Assembly: GCA_013285465.1 (NCBI GenBank)
Contig: CP053449.1
Coordinates: 1,053,540-1,117,539 of the forward strand
DNA length: 64,000 bases
Direction of reading: 5' to 3'
Source: Pseudomonadota bacterium
GTDB taxonomy: Bacteria > Pseudomonadota > Alphaproteobacteria > Micavibrionales > CSBR16-224
Below are positions 24,633 to 32,833 of the stretch, piece by piece; position 1 is the stretch's first letter; every line of letters begins with the position of its first letter. The position numbers and the translations under genes are program-made. The notes under the pieces are model-generated. The model was given only the letters and a program-made list of their open reading frames with translations. It ran no database searches and had not been told where the DNA came from.

Positions 24633-24707
24633 GGGAGAACTTTCTGTTTTCAGTGTGCCGTTTTTTGTTTATGACTAGACAAATCAGAAATAAATTGCTA
24701 TCTTTAT

Positions 24708-24736
24708 AATATACATTCATGTTTGTATGTTGTCAA
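24708..24736 (-). promoter_or_regulatory. Efflux operon promoter with internal operator
   Basis: On the minus strand TTGACA (24736-24731), a 17-base spacer, and TATATT (24713-24708). The spacer holds the palindrome ATACA..TGTAT at 24711-24728, close to AcrR/TtgR-type operators. TGTCAA-G-TTGACA at 24731-24743 places a mirror-image -35 for the opposite direction. Repressor binding would block RNA polymerase for the pump and probably also for the regulator. Confidence 0.65.
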
Positions 24737-24752
24737 GTTGACAGGAGTGTAA

Positions 24753-25382
24753 ATGCGCAGAACAAAAGAAGATGCGGAGCATACAAAAGAAGAGATTTTA
24801 AACGCTGCCACACAGGTTTTTGTTTCCAAAGGCGTGGCTGCGGCAACGCTTGAAGAAATTGCAACCGCTGCCAATGTGACGCGCGGCGCTATTTATTGGC
24901 ATTTCAAAAACAAGACGGAAATCTTTGATGCCCTGCATGAAAGGCTTCATCGCCCTTTGATGGAAATGATTTTGGAGGATGTGCAAAAAGATCATGCGGA
25001 GCCGCTGCTGCAATTGCAGGAGTTATGCGTCAAACTGTTGCTTGATCTGGATGCCGATCCCCAAAAAAGACAGGTACTGACTCTGTTTTTGATTAAATGC
25101 GATTATGCCGGGGATCTTGCTCTGTGCAAAGAAAAACACCAAGAAAAGAAAACAGAGAAAATGAAAGCCTTTCAGCGCTATTTTGAAAAAGCGCAGAAAC
25201 AGGGAAAGCTGCCGCAGCATATGGATCCGACATTGCTGACATTGTCTATCAGCTGCTATATGAAGGGTATTTTATTTGAATATCTGGATAACCCGGCGGC
25301 GTTTCATATGAAGAAGAACGCCGCAAAACTTATCCAACTTTTCTTTGATAAAATCGGGATATTGTCATCTGAGAAGTCCTGA
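24753..25382 (+). CDS. TetR-family repressor of the efflux operon (AcrR/TtgR-like)
   Basis: A 209-residue regulator with the TetR HTH at residues 10-56 (TKEEILNAATQVFVSKGVAAATLEEIATAANVTRGAIYWHFKNK), the AcrR/TtgR subgroup form. The C-terminal ligand-binding domain matches the TetR_C_2-like layout of multidrug pump repressors. It is divergent from the adaptor gene across 120 bases that carry a palindromic operator within the pump promoter. Pump substrates probably bind it and lift repression. Confidence 0.93.
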   Translation: MRRTKEDAEHTKEEILNAATQVFVSKGVAAATLEEIATAANVTRGAIYWHFKNKTEIFDALHERLHRPLMEMILEDVQKDHAEPLLQLQELCVKLLLDLDADPQKRQVLTLFLIKCDYAGDLALCKEKHQEKKTEKMKAFQRYFEKAQKQGKLPQHMDPTLLTLSISCYMKGILFEYLDNPAAFHMKKNAAKLIQLFFDKIGILSSEKS

Positions 25383-25458
25383 GAATATCTGTAATTTCAA
25401 ATATAAAATGAGACGGGATAATGACCGGTTTCAATATAAATAATATTGATATTATTAA

Positions 25459-25515
25459 ATTATACATCATAAAAGATGTATAATAATTGATAAAAAATAT
25501 CATATATGATATAAT
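25459..25515 (+). promoter_or_regulatory. Operators and -10 of the XRE-Fic pair
   Basis: A perfect inverted repeat with 10-base arms (ATTATACATC / GATGTATAAT, six-base loop) is at 25459-25484. A perfect 16-base palindrome centred on CATATATG is at 25497-25512. TATAAT at 25510-25515 overlaps the latter. An AGGAGGTGG ribosome binding site follows before the ATG at 25540. This fits autoregulation by the HTH antitoxin. Confidence 0.6.
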
Positions 25516-25539
25516 AAAAGAAGATTTAGGAGGTGGGAC

Positions 25540-25932
25540 ATGGAAAACGTACGGGCGTATCATGGCATTATAGAGCATTTAAAACAGCAAAAAGATCATC
25601 TGGGGATGAATATTTCTGTGTTGTCTGAACGCAGTGGTGTATCGGAGCCGACCGTGCAAAGAATTTTGTCCGGCAAGCATCCGTCTGCCCATTTTGCGCA
25701 TGTTCTGGCGATTGCGCAAGCGCTTGGCGTTGATCTGAATGCAAGAATTGCTATTGATGCAGAAACAATGCGCCGTGAGCAAGCTAAGATGAAGGCCGAG
25801 ACAATCATGAGGCTCGTGCGAGGTAACTCTGCGCTGGAGGGGCAGGGGCTTAGCCCTGCTGCATATCAAAATATGCTGCATAAAACCATCAATGAGCTCC
25901 TAAGCGGTTCGAAACAGGCATTGTGGGGCTGA
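25540..25932 (+). CDS. XRE-type antitoxin partner of Fic
   Basis: A 130-residue protein with an N-terminal HTH (MNISVLSERSGVSEPTVQRILSGKHPS) and a C-terminal helix block (KMKAETIMRLVRGNSALEGQGLSPAAYQ). This block recurs in small regulators encoded just before Fic/DOC proteins (the so-called mobile mystery A/B pairs). It should bind the two palindromes upstream and neutralise or regulate the Fic protein. Its gene ends six bases before the preferred Fic start. Confidence 0.8.
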   Translation: MENVRAYHGIIEHLKQQKDHLGMNISVLSERSGVSEPTVQRILSGKHPSAHFAHVLAIAQALGVDLNARIAIDAETMRREQAKMKAETIMRLVRGNSALEGQGLSPAAYQNMLHKTINELLSGSKQALWG

Positions 25933-25937
25933 CGGAT

Positions 25938-26537
25938 ATGGTGGAAGGTTGGACATTGCGCGAAGGCGAAACGCCTTATCCTGATTTGGATGGATTCAAG
26001 CATGCGAAGAGGTATCCGCAGCCGTCACGGGATCTTGTTGACGAAATGGAGGAGGAGAATGTTCGCAAGGCAACATTGAAATATCTTGCTGCTACACCGT
26101 CAGTTAAAAAGGCACCATTCACGTTTGAGTGGCTGCTTCGCCTGCATCGTGAAATGTACGGGGATGTCTGGGATTGGGCTGGGCAAACACGCACCCAGAA
26201 TACGCAGATCGGTGTTGATAAACACCAGATTGTACCGGATCTGGCGGCGCTTGTGCATGATCTGCAAGAATGGCCAAAGTATTTTGACCCGATTGAAACC
26301 GCTGCCCGGCTACATCATAAAGCCGTACAGATTCATCCGTTCAAAAATGGGAACGGACGTTGGTCACGCTTGCTGGCAAATATCTGGCTGAAACAGCAGG
26401 GAATGCACCCGACGGAATGGCCGAGCATAACCGGTGAAAGCCCTATACGCGATGATTACTTAAAGGCCGTGCGGGCGGCGGATAGTCTTGATTATGAGCC
26501 GCTCATTGCTTTGCATCGAAAGTTTACAAAAGCATAG
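25938..26537 (+). CDS. Fic/DOC family protein (mobile mystery protein B-like)
   Basis: A 199-residue Fic protein with an intact active-site motif, HPFKNGNGRWSR, at residues 133-144: the catalytic His and the Gly-x-Gly-Arg anion hole are all present, so AMP or another phosphate-containing group could be transferred to a target hydroxyl. The upstream block FTFEWLLRLHREMYGDVWDWAG and TQIGVDKHQI is typical of the mobile mystery B branch. The ATG at 25938 is preferred to a GTG at 25923. I see no clear inhibitory S/TxxxEG/N helix, so control probably comes from the XRE partner. Confidence 0.85.
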   Translation: MVEGWTLREGETPYPDLDGFKHAKRYPQPSRDLVDEMEEENVRKATLKYLAATPSVKKAPFTFEWLLRLHREMYGDVWDWAGQTRTQNTQIGVDKHQIVPDLAALVHDLQEWPKYFDPIETAARLHHKAVQIHPFKNGNGRWSRLLANIWLKQQGMHPTEWPSITGESPIRDDYLKAVRAADSLDYEPLIALHRKFTKA

Positions 26538-26680
26538 TTCTTTATGCGGTCTGCTTTATTTATGGTTCAATGTTTCTGTGGAGTGCAGGTATGTCATTTT
26601 GTAAAGTGAGGCTTGCTGTAAATCCACGCTAAAGCTAAAATAAACTTACATGTTTTTGTTGTGTTTGCATGGCGTCTATC

Positions 26681-26703
26681 TAGCACATAAATTAGCACAT
26701 AAA
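26681..26703 (+). repeat. Tandem TAGCACATAAA repeat, possible integrase arm sites
   Basis: Two copies of an 11-base word with a 12-base period lie about 50 bases before the tRNA-Met fragment. Paired short words at this spacing are typical of arm-binding sites of tyrosine integrases. Confidence 0.45.
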
Positions 26704-26753
26704 AAATATCATCTCGTATATATAAATTAAAACAATATGATAGGCATAGTACA

Positions 26754-26806
<53 letters not shown>

Positions 26807-26813
26807 CCTTTCA

Positions 26814-26847
26814 AGGGCTTAGCGTTTTCGCTGAAGCTCTTTTTTTG
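26814..26847 (+). terminator. Terminator behind tRNA fragment 2
   Basis: AGGGCTTAGCG and CGCTGAAGCTCT pair around a TTTT loop with one bulge, followed by seven Ts. This is a normal tRNA terminator, probably that of the original chromosomal tRNA gene. Confidence 0.65.
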
Positions 26848-26873
26848 TTAATGGGCCACTAGCGGGGCACTTG

Positions 26874-27527
26874 ATGGCAACTAAGAACAAATCATGGGAG
26901 TATCAGTCCTCAATACACAATTGGGATATGACGCTTGAAATGGCGCAGCAGTTAACCGTGGTCGGAAAAGTGTCAGCTCAAGGAAGCCTTAATCTCGGTG
27001 ATGTTCTTGATGAGCGGTCAAAGGGGAATGGACTCGTGAATACAAATGGTTTGCGATTTGGACTGTTAACTGGAGGGATGTTATTATCGTACTGTGCGGT
27101 TGAGAGCTTTATAAACTCAGCTGCCGAAATGCTGACAGGTTATGAGTCCTTTCCGGATTTTGACAGAGACGGCTTTAATAAAGAAAGTGGGTTTTGGAGC
27201 AGGCTAAAAAAAGTCTATAAGCATGTCGGTATTGAGGTTGATAAAGGAAAAGAGCCTTTTCAATCGATACTTGAACTGCATGAGTGGCGTAAATCAGTGG
27301 TTCATGCCAAGCCAGTAATGGTGTCTGCTGAAAATATTGACCCTAGTGACAGGGAGGTCTTACACCGACTTCATGAAAGCCAAAGTAACAAAGACTTTCT
27401 GCGTGAGGTTAACGAGAATGCTGCAGGAAGGTTTTATGAAGCCGCTTACGATGTTATTCATATGTTTATAGATACAACTAATTTGAAGCCGATAACAAGC
27501 GCCATTTATACTCCGCAAGGTAAATAA
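26874..27527 (+). CDS. HEPN-like hypothetical protein
   Basis: A 217-residue helical protein. Near the C-terminus ELHEWRKSVVHAKPVMV contains an R-x4-H arrangement like the catalytic motif of HEPN ribonucleases, and LSYCAVESFINSAAE resembles the first HEPN helix. I call it HEPN-like only, because the N-terminal half is unfamiliar. No partner gene of the MNT-antitoxin type is adjacent. It begins 27 bases after the terminator that closes the att site, so it may be the first chromosomal gene or boundary cargo. The ATG at 26874 is preferred to the TTG at 26871. Confidence 0.6.
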   Translation: MATKNKSWEYQSSIHNWDMTLEMAQQLTVVGKVSAQGSLNLGDVLDERSKGNGLVNTNGLRFGLLTGGMLLSYCAVESFINSAAEMLTGYESFPDFDRDGFNKESGFWSRLKKVYKHVGIEVDKGKEPFQSILELHEWRKSVVHAKPVMVSAENIDPSDREVLHRLHESQSNKDFLREVNENAAGRFYEAAYDVIHMFIDTTNLKPITSAIYTPQGK

Positions 27528-27572
27528 AATGCCCTATAGAGATGTAGGTATTTTTAATCTGCTGTTGATGTT

Positions 27573-28334
27573 TTACCCTTGTAATCGAATGTACAAAGAC
27601 AGGCACTTTTTATCGCCGGCACCTTCTTCATCATATTGGAATACTCCATTACGGTGTGTGAAACAAACAGGGTCTCCTACAGCAATGATTGAACCGGTTA
27701 GAGGTTGTCCGTCATCAATGCGCCGATCAAGTTGTGCTGCCTGGATAGGTGTCAGAAAATGTGCATCCGGTTCGCTCAGGTCACCATTTAAGCTGTTTGA
27801 TAAGATAGCGTAAACGCCGTTTGCTTTCGGAGCATATTCAGAAGCTGCAGGGAATTGGCTGTCATCACCGTCATAGATCTGAAAACCTCCACCAAGCGGA
27901 GATGAGGGAAATGCAGAGCCCCATGCACGTTCGGCACTCAGTGTATTATCTACGCCTCCAATAAGTGAAGAATTGGCGAGTTGTACCCAGAATAGATGAC
28001 GTTCATCCTTAAACAGCTCTATTTTCCTCGCAGTAGAGTCGCCAATGCGCCCGTTGCCGTTTCCAGGAAGGGCGGGGCAAAGCACTGCATTGCAGTGCGG
28101 CAGGCGCACTTGTGCTCGAGACATGTCGCCTGGTATGGCGTTGAAGGTGTCCCGGAAAGTCGTGAGCGCGGCGGTGTAGCTTTTAATCTGGCGGATTGTT
28201 GCCGTAATTTTTTCTTTCTCTGCGCTGAGGTGCTCTTCTGCAACGGTTTCTGTTGCTGATGCGGACAGGGAGGATAAAAAAGCTGAAAAAAGTAGGGTTG
28301 CGAACAGTGTTTTGATAGGAATATTTTTGGTCAT
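27573..28334 (-). CDS. Secreted pseudopilin-like protein
   Basis: A 253-residue protein with a normal signal peptide (IKTLFATLLFSAFLSSLSASA) in place of a prepilin leader. After it come features typical of type II/IV pseudopilin-like proteins: YTAALTTFRDTFNAIPGDMSRA, GNGNGRIGD, and near the end LTPIQAAQLDRRIDDGQPLTG. Four cysteines may form disulphides. It looks like a pilin globular domain made as a free secreted protein. The neighbours give no pilus context. The start at 28334 fits the signal peptide. Confidence 0.7.
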   Translation of the reverse strand: MTKNIPIKTLFATLLFSAFLSSLSASATETVAEEHLSAEKEKITATIRQIKSYTAALTTFRDTFNAIPGDMSRAQVRLPHCNAVLCPALPGNGNGRIGDSTARKIELFKDERHLFWVQLANSSLIGGVDNTLSAERAWGSAFPSSPLGGGFQIYDGDDSQFPAASEYAPKANGVYAILSNSLNGDLSEPDAHFLTPIQAAQLDRRIDDGQPLTGSIIAVGDPVCFTHRNGVFQYDEEGAGDKKCLSLYIRLQG

Positions 28335-28522
28335 GAGATATATGTCCCGTACATTGAATGATGGCTGAGCCTATTGTTGCAAATTATACGTGGAAAAAGG
28401 TAAACAAAACCTTTTCGGCAATACAATAGGGACTACTAATGGAAACGAGACTTCACAGAAAATTTACCCTTTAATGCTAATTTAGCCGGAATAGGCTTAT
28501 TCTCATAATGGGCGGAATATTC

Positions 28523-31500
28523 ATGTTGAAAAAAAGCGCGGTCTTTTTTTGTACGATTGTTATCATTTTATTTTGTGGTGGTACGGCAAAAGCTGACCCT
28601 TCTCAGTGTCCTACCCCTAGCTTAAACCATATGCTGTCATCCTATGACCAGATTTTTCAGGCGGAAGTGCAGGAAGTCAAATCACGCCCGTTGCAATCAT
28701 ATATTCCGGTGTTGTTCGATGGGCCTGATTTTATAATGACGCTCAAGATCGTAGAGAGATATAAGGGTAAATCTGCTATTCCTGAGACATTCTATTATTA
28801 TGGCCGCCATGATCATTCTGATAGGCGGCATTTTGTAAAGAATCGCTCTTATGTGTTTTTCCTGCACAATAAGGATATATCGGAGCAGGTCATAAACCTC
28901 TGTACACCTGTGCGCCCGCTTCTTGCGAATAACGAAGCGACCACAAAAACTGTGGAGCGCTTAAGGGAGTACGTGCAGAAAACGCGTGCCCGGGAAGGGC
29001 TGCTTCTTTATCAGGAAAAGCTGCTTGTGAACAGATATGAGAGTGACCTGCGCGCTGTTCAAGAAATTTTGCAGTTTACTGTTGGGAAAGAGCGGAGAGC
29101 GGAAAAGCTACAGCCATATCAAAACACGGAAAAGTGTGACGGTATATATAGTGTAACAGCGGATATGCCGTATTTTCTCAAAGAGTTCCCGGACTTGCCG
29201 GAAAAAGGACTGTATTTATCAGAAAGACAGGAAGTATCAGAATACGGAACGAGCTTGTATAAGCTTGGTCGTTATCGGGAGGCATTAAGGCCGCTTTGCT
29301 TGACGAAGGATTTAGCCCCAGTGAATGCTTTTCAGCTCGCCATTGCGACATATCGTACCTATCCAAATCAGTTCTTATCTTTTGAAAAAATAGCAGCAAA
29401 AAATATTACTTTAACCGATGAAAATCTAGATGGCACCACACTGCGCATGATCGATTTAAGCAATGCAGAGATGGATACCGTCGCAATGGTGGGAGCAAAT
29501 TTTTCGGAAGCGTTGTTTACCAAGGCGCGACTGAAAAATATTAATGCTGAAAAAGCAAATTTTGAAAAAGCAAATTTTGTAGAAGCTTGGGTGTCTGGTA
29601 ATTTACGCAAGGTAAATTTTGCGCAAGCAAATTTAAGACATGCCGATTTTAGCCAAGCAGATATTTCTCATGCAAATTTTCAAGGGGCAGATATACGCGG
29701 TGTCGATTTTGGTGCTGATCCGGAGAAGATGAAAGAGATCAATCTTGATCAGGCAATTTTCGATGACACGACACTCTGGCCTGTCGGGGTTTCTCCGCAA
29801 ATGCAAAATATCGTCTATAAGGCATACAGCACAAATGACCTTACCGATCGGGAGGAAAATAAATATTCTATAAAGCACGATACCAGTGAAGAACTGTATA
29901 CAACCGATCAAAAAGAGCAATATTTTCCCGCGCAGGGAAGGCTTGTATTGGATGGAAGCGCAAATCACCGGCTTCGCAAAGCGACCCTGAATAATAATCA
30001 GTTTAATTTAATCGAGCTTCATCAGGGCGCTTTTCGAAACGGTTTGAAGAGGCATGATGTCTCTGTTGCCGGCGATGAAAATCTGGATGTGGTACGTCTT
30101 GATGGCTGTTTGGCGTGGGAAACAGCAAAACGCCAGGGGAGGTATTTCGAACACTCAAAATCTGTCACGAGCTTTTGGTATTATGTCACAAAAGAGCGAC
30201 CGCTTATTGAGTATACAACAAGTCCTGCCAGTGGAAATCCGTTAAAGGCCTATCTGCAAAAGGGCTTGAAGATATCTTTTACGGAAACATGTAAGCAAGA
30301 AGAGCCGTCAGGGTTGGACGCTCCGGTTGCGATGGATGAAGGAAAGGGCACGCAGACGCAGGAAAAATTAAGTGGTGATTTGAAGGCGTTGCAAGCTAAG
30401 ATAAGGTCTCTTGAGAAAAAATGGGCCGCAAAAAGAAGGCATACACCGGATTTTATTCCATCACCGCCTTGGCCATCCGGCACAAAAGACTGCCCACAGG
30501 GTGATTTGGTTTTTGCCGAGGCGGGGCGTTATACGCTCGATATTCCTAAGGGCTGTCGCCGTATTCTTGTCAAAGCATGGGGAGCGGGTGGCGGAGGCCG
30601 CAAGGGTGGTACTGGCGGCTTTACGATGGGAATCGTTGATATTCCTGAGAATGCCGCTGTAGACGTGATTGTCGGCGGAGCGGGAGGTGCTGCAAAGCCG
30701 AGAAAACTTGAGGCTCCCGGGGGATTTAATGGTGGCGGTGCAGGTGGAGATGGACGTCCCGGTGGCACGCAGGCCCTCATGGCAGGCGGTGGCGGTAGAA
30801 GTGAAGTATTGGTCAATGACACTGTTGCTTTGATTGCAGGCGGCGGCGGCGGTGGCGCTGAGCTCTATGGTTATCCCGGTGGCGGACGCGTACCGGCAGA
30901 ATTGAATACACATCTTGCCAGAGAATTGGATGATCAAATACCCAAAAATTCTCCTAACCGTTCCGGCGGGTTTGGTCGCGGAGGGCAGGCTGCAATAGAT
31001 GAAACGCTTCCTGAAAACTGCCTGCCTCCGGAAAATGGCGGAGAGAAGAGTGGTGGTAGCGGCGCATCCGGTGGAGATAAATGTCCCTTCTTTGCCGGAT
31101 CCGGCGGCGGTGCGGGTTACGGCGGAGGAAGCGGAGGCGCTCATATGCGTCCGGGCAGCAATCGGGCCGGTGGCGGTGGTGGAGGGCTTGCGCCGGAATA
31201 TGGTATCACTGTGTGGGGAGGGTTCCAGTTTCATGTGCCGCCGAACAGGCTTGATTTACAATATATCAGTCAAGCAGGCAGTGCCAATAATGACGGAATG
31301 ATAGCCGTTGTTTGGCCTGCGCCGGATCCGGAGAGTTTTTTGCGTTATGCAGTTTCTTCTATGCGTGTTCGAGACAACGGAACAAGGAAAAAGATTTGGC
31401 AGGTTTCTCACTCTGCCTCAGAGATAAACGGGCAGACTTCTCAGAAAATAAAAAATTATGCACCTAATGATGCGGTAAATATCGAATTTTACGAGAAATT

Positions 31501-32530
31501 CGATATTTCCCATTTCTCTGAATATAGTGCGCCTGAGCTTTCAGAGAGTCTGAAGTCTCTTATCAGCCTTATGAAGGCAGGAAAGCTGCCAACCGAGTTT
31601 CCACACTTCATTGATGCTGAGCGTTATCGCAATATTGCGCAGGACGGATTTGCGCTGGACAAGCTCGACTTGAATGGTAATAAATTTTACCCTGTGATGC
31701 ATGGGAATTTTGGTTGTTCCGTCTTTCAAAGCAAAGATCGACCTAATACCCTTTTTGCCCCCAAAGAAAATAATTTTTCCCGGCTTGACTGCTCAAGAGG
31801 TGTCACGAATATATTTTTGTTCGCGGGGATGGAAAACAGTCTGAAAAGTCAAGGTGGAACAAATTTGATTTTTATATCAAACGGCAACACAACGCTTGAG
31901 CTACCGTCTAGCCAAGACATTCTCATTTTTGACAAGGGGTTTGGCGATACGACCATCAAGAAAGCCTGTCTGCTATCTCCATTCAGAAATGCACCACTTT
32001 ATGCAACACCGCCAATCAGAATCTTTGGAGGAACTGGTATGGTGTTTCGCGCGGGTGAGAAAGGTCAGCAATACCCTGTTGTTCTGCAAGTTATAAAAGA
32101 TAAGCCTGCCGCGCATGCCGGGCTTATGGCGGGGGATGAAATTGTGGCGGTGAATGGGTTGGCGACAATAGGAAAATCAGCGCAAGAGGTGCGTAGCATG
32201 ATTGTTGGCCCACCAGGAGAGAAGGTGGAGTTTACTTTAATTCGTGAGAAGCTGGCTAGCCCTAGAGTTGTGACACTAACACGTGAGGAAATCACGCTTG
32301 CTCCGGATAGGCGTGATCTAAAAGAAATTGATTACCGTTATCCTTATGAATGGCCGGACTTTATTGTTTTCGGGAAAGGGATTTCTCCAGAAGATATGGA
32401 ATGGAGAGGGAGTGCACTCGTGCACAGAGAGGCAGGGCACAGTATCACTTTTAGTGAAGGGCCCTGCTTTAATTTTGTTTTCACTGAAGAGGGTGAGTTT
32501 GCCCTACCATCTGATGATGCGTCAGATTAA
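28523..32530 (+). CDS. Giant secreted multidomain protein (NTR-like, pentapeptide, Gly-rich, PDZ)
   Basis: A 1,335-residue secreted protein. A signal peptide (MLKKSAVFFCTIVIILFCGGTAKA) is followed by an NTR/TIMP-like segment with QIFQAEVQEVKS and IVERYKGKS (about 25-140). Pentapeptide-type A-x-F/L repeats follow (about 295-420: ANFEKANFVEA, ADFSQADISHANFQGADI). A charged linker leads to a long glycine-rich region (about 685-900) with many GG and GGG runs. A PDZ domain is near the C-terminus (about 1185-1265: DKPAAHAGLMAGDEIVAVNG). The start at 28523 follows GGCGGA. I know no family with this order. It may be an envelope adhesin or scaffold. Confidence 0.8.
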   Translation: MLKKSAVFFCTIVIILFCGGTAKADPSQCPTPSLNHMLSSYDQIFQAEVQEVKSRPLQSYIPVLFDGPDFIMTLKIVERYKGKSAIPETFYYYGRHDHSDRRHFVKNRSYVFFLHNKDISEQVINLCTPVRPLLANNEATTKTVERLREYVQKTRAREGLLLYQEKLLVNRYESDLRAVQEILQFTVGKERRAEKLQPYQNTEKCDGIYSVTADMPYFLKEFPDLPEKGLYLSERQEVSEYGTSLYKLGRYREALRPLCLTKDLAPVNAFQLAIATYRTYPNQFLSFEKIAAKNITLTDENLDGTTLRMIDLSNAEMDTVAMVGANFSEALFTKARLKNINAEKANFEKANFVEAWVSGNLRKVNFAQANLRHADFSQADISHANFQGADIRGVDFGADPEKMKEINLDQAIFDDTTLWPVGVSPQMQNIVYKAYSTNDLTDREENKYSIKHDTSEELYTTDQKEQYFPAQGRLVLDGSANHRLRKATLNNNQFNLIELHQGAFRNGLKRHDVSVAGDENLDVVRLDGCLAWETAKRQGRYFEHSKSVTSFWYYVTKERPLIEYTTSPASGNPLKAYLQKGLKISFTETCKQEEPSGLDAPVAMDEGKGTQTQEKLSGDLKALQAKIRSLEKKWAAKRRHTPDFIPSPPWPSGTKDCPQGDLVFAEAGRYTLDIPKGCRRILVKAWGAGGGGRKGGTGGFTMGIVDIPENAAVDVIVGGAGGAAKPRKLEAPGGFNGGGAGGDGRPGGTQALMAGGGGRSEVLVNDTVALIAGGGGGGAELYGYPGGGRVPAELNTHLARELDDQIPKNSPNRSGGFGRGGQAAIDETLPENCLPPENGGEKSGGSGASGGDKCPFFAGSGGGAGYGGGSGGAHMRPGSNRAGGGGGGLAPEYGITVWGGFQFHVPPNRLDLQYISQAGSANNDGMIAVVWPAPDPESFLRYAVSSMRVRDNGTRKKIWQVSHSASEINGQTSQKIKNYAPNDAVNIEFYEKFDISHFSEYSAPELSESLKSLISLMKAGKLPTEFPHFIDAERYRNIAQDGFALDKLDLNGNKFYPVMHGNFGCSVFQSKDRPNTLFAPKENNFSRLDCSRGVTNIFLFAGMENSLKSQGGTNLIFISNGNTTLELPSSQDILIFDKGFGDTTIKKACLLSPFRNAPLYATPPIRIFGGTGMVFRAGEKGQQYPVVLQVIKDKPAAHAGLMAGDEIVAVNGLATIGKSAQEVRSMIVGPPGEKVEFTLIREKLASPRVVTLTREEITLAPDRRDLKEIDYRYPYEWPDFIVFGKGISPEDMEWRGSALVHREAGHSITFSEGPCFNFVFTEEGEFALPSDDASD

Positions 32531-32833
32531 GCCGGATTGTGTGGTATGGAAATACCGGCCGACTTTTTGCGTTTTTGGTGAACAAATAAACCGCGCGTGA
32601 CCTGCCCCTTTTGTGCCCTATTTGATTAGGGGATTATATTTATAGTGCTGTTATTATCATGTAATTAATAATAAAGCATAAGTATTGTGACCTGACGCGT
32701 GTGTTAGCGTTGCCTTTTGGTTTTATGCGGGAGGGGTGTCAAAGGGTAAGCCCGGCAAACGCTGGAGTGACGAATGGTCCGGCGGCCATGAAGAGACGGA
32801 TGGCGAAGAGCACAGCCACTGATAACGCAATTG
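32531..32833. other. 303-base convergent gap
   Basis: Between the stop codons of the giant protein and the VCBS fusion. A possible hairpin at about 32533-32565 (GCCGG with an inner GGTAT/ATACC stem) is followed by T-rich sequence and may end the giant gene. The rest shows no feature beyond a 28-codon frame with poor start signals. Confidence 0.45.

Noticed and set aside
30461-31234. 257-codon minus frame across the glycine-rich part of the giant protein
   Set aside because: Repetitive GGC/GGT codons produce long open antisense frames; there is no ribosome binding site and no protein character.
32736-32822. 28-codon frame from GTG 32736 (starts MSKGKPGKRWSDEW, His/Glu-rich end)
   Set aside because: The composition looks protein-like, but the GGGAGG stands only one base before the GTG and no other start exists. 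I could not support it as a gene.
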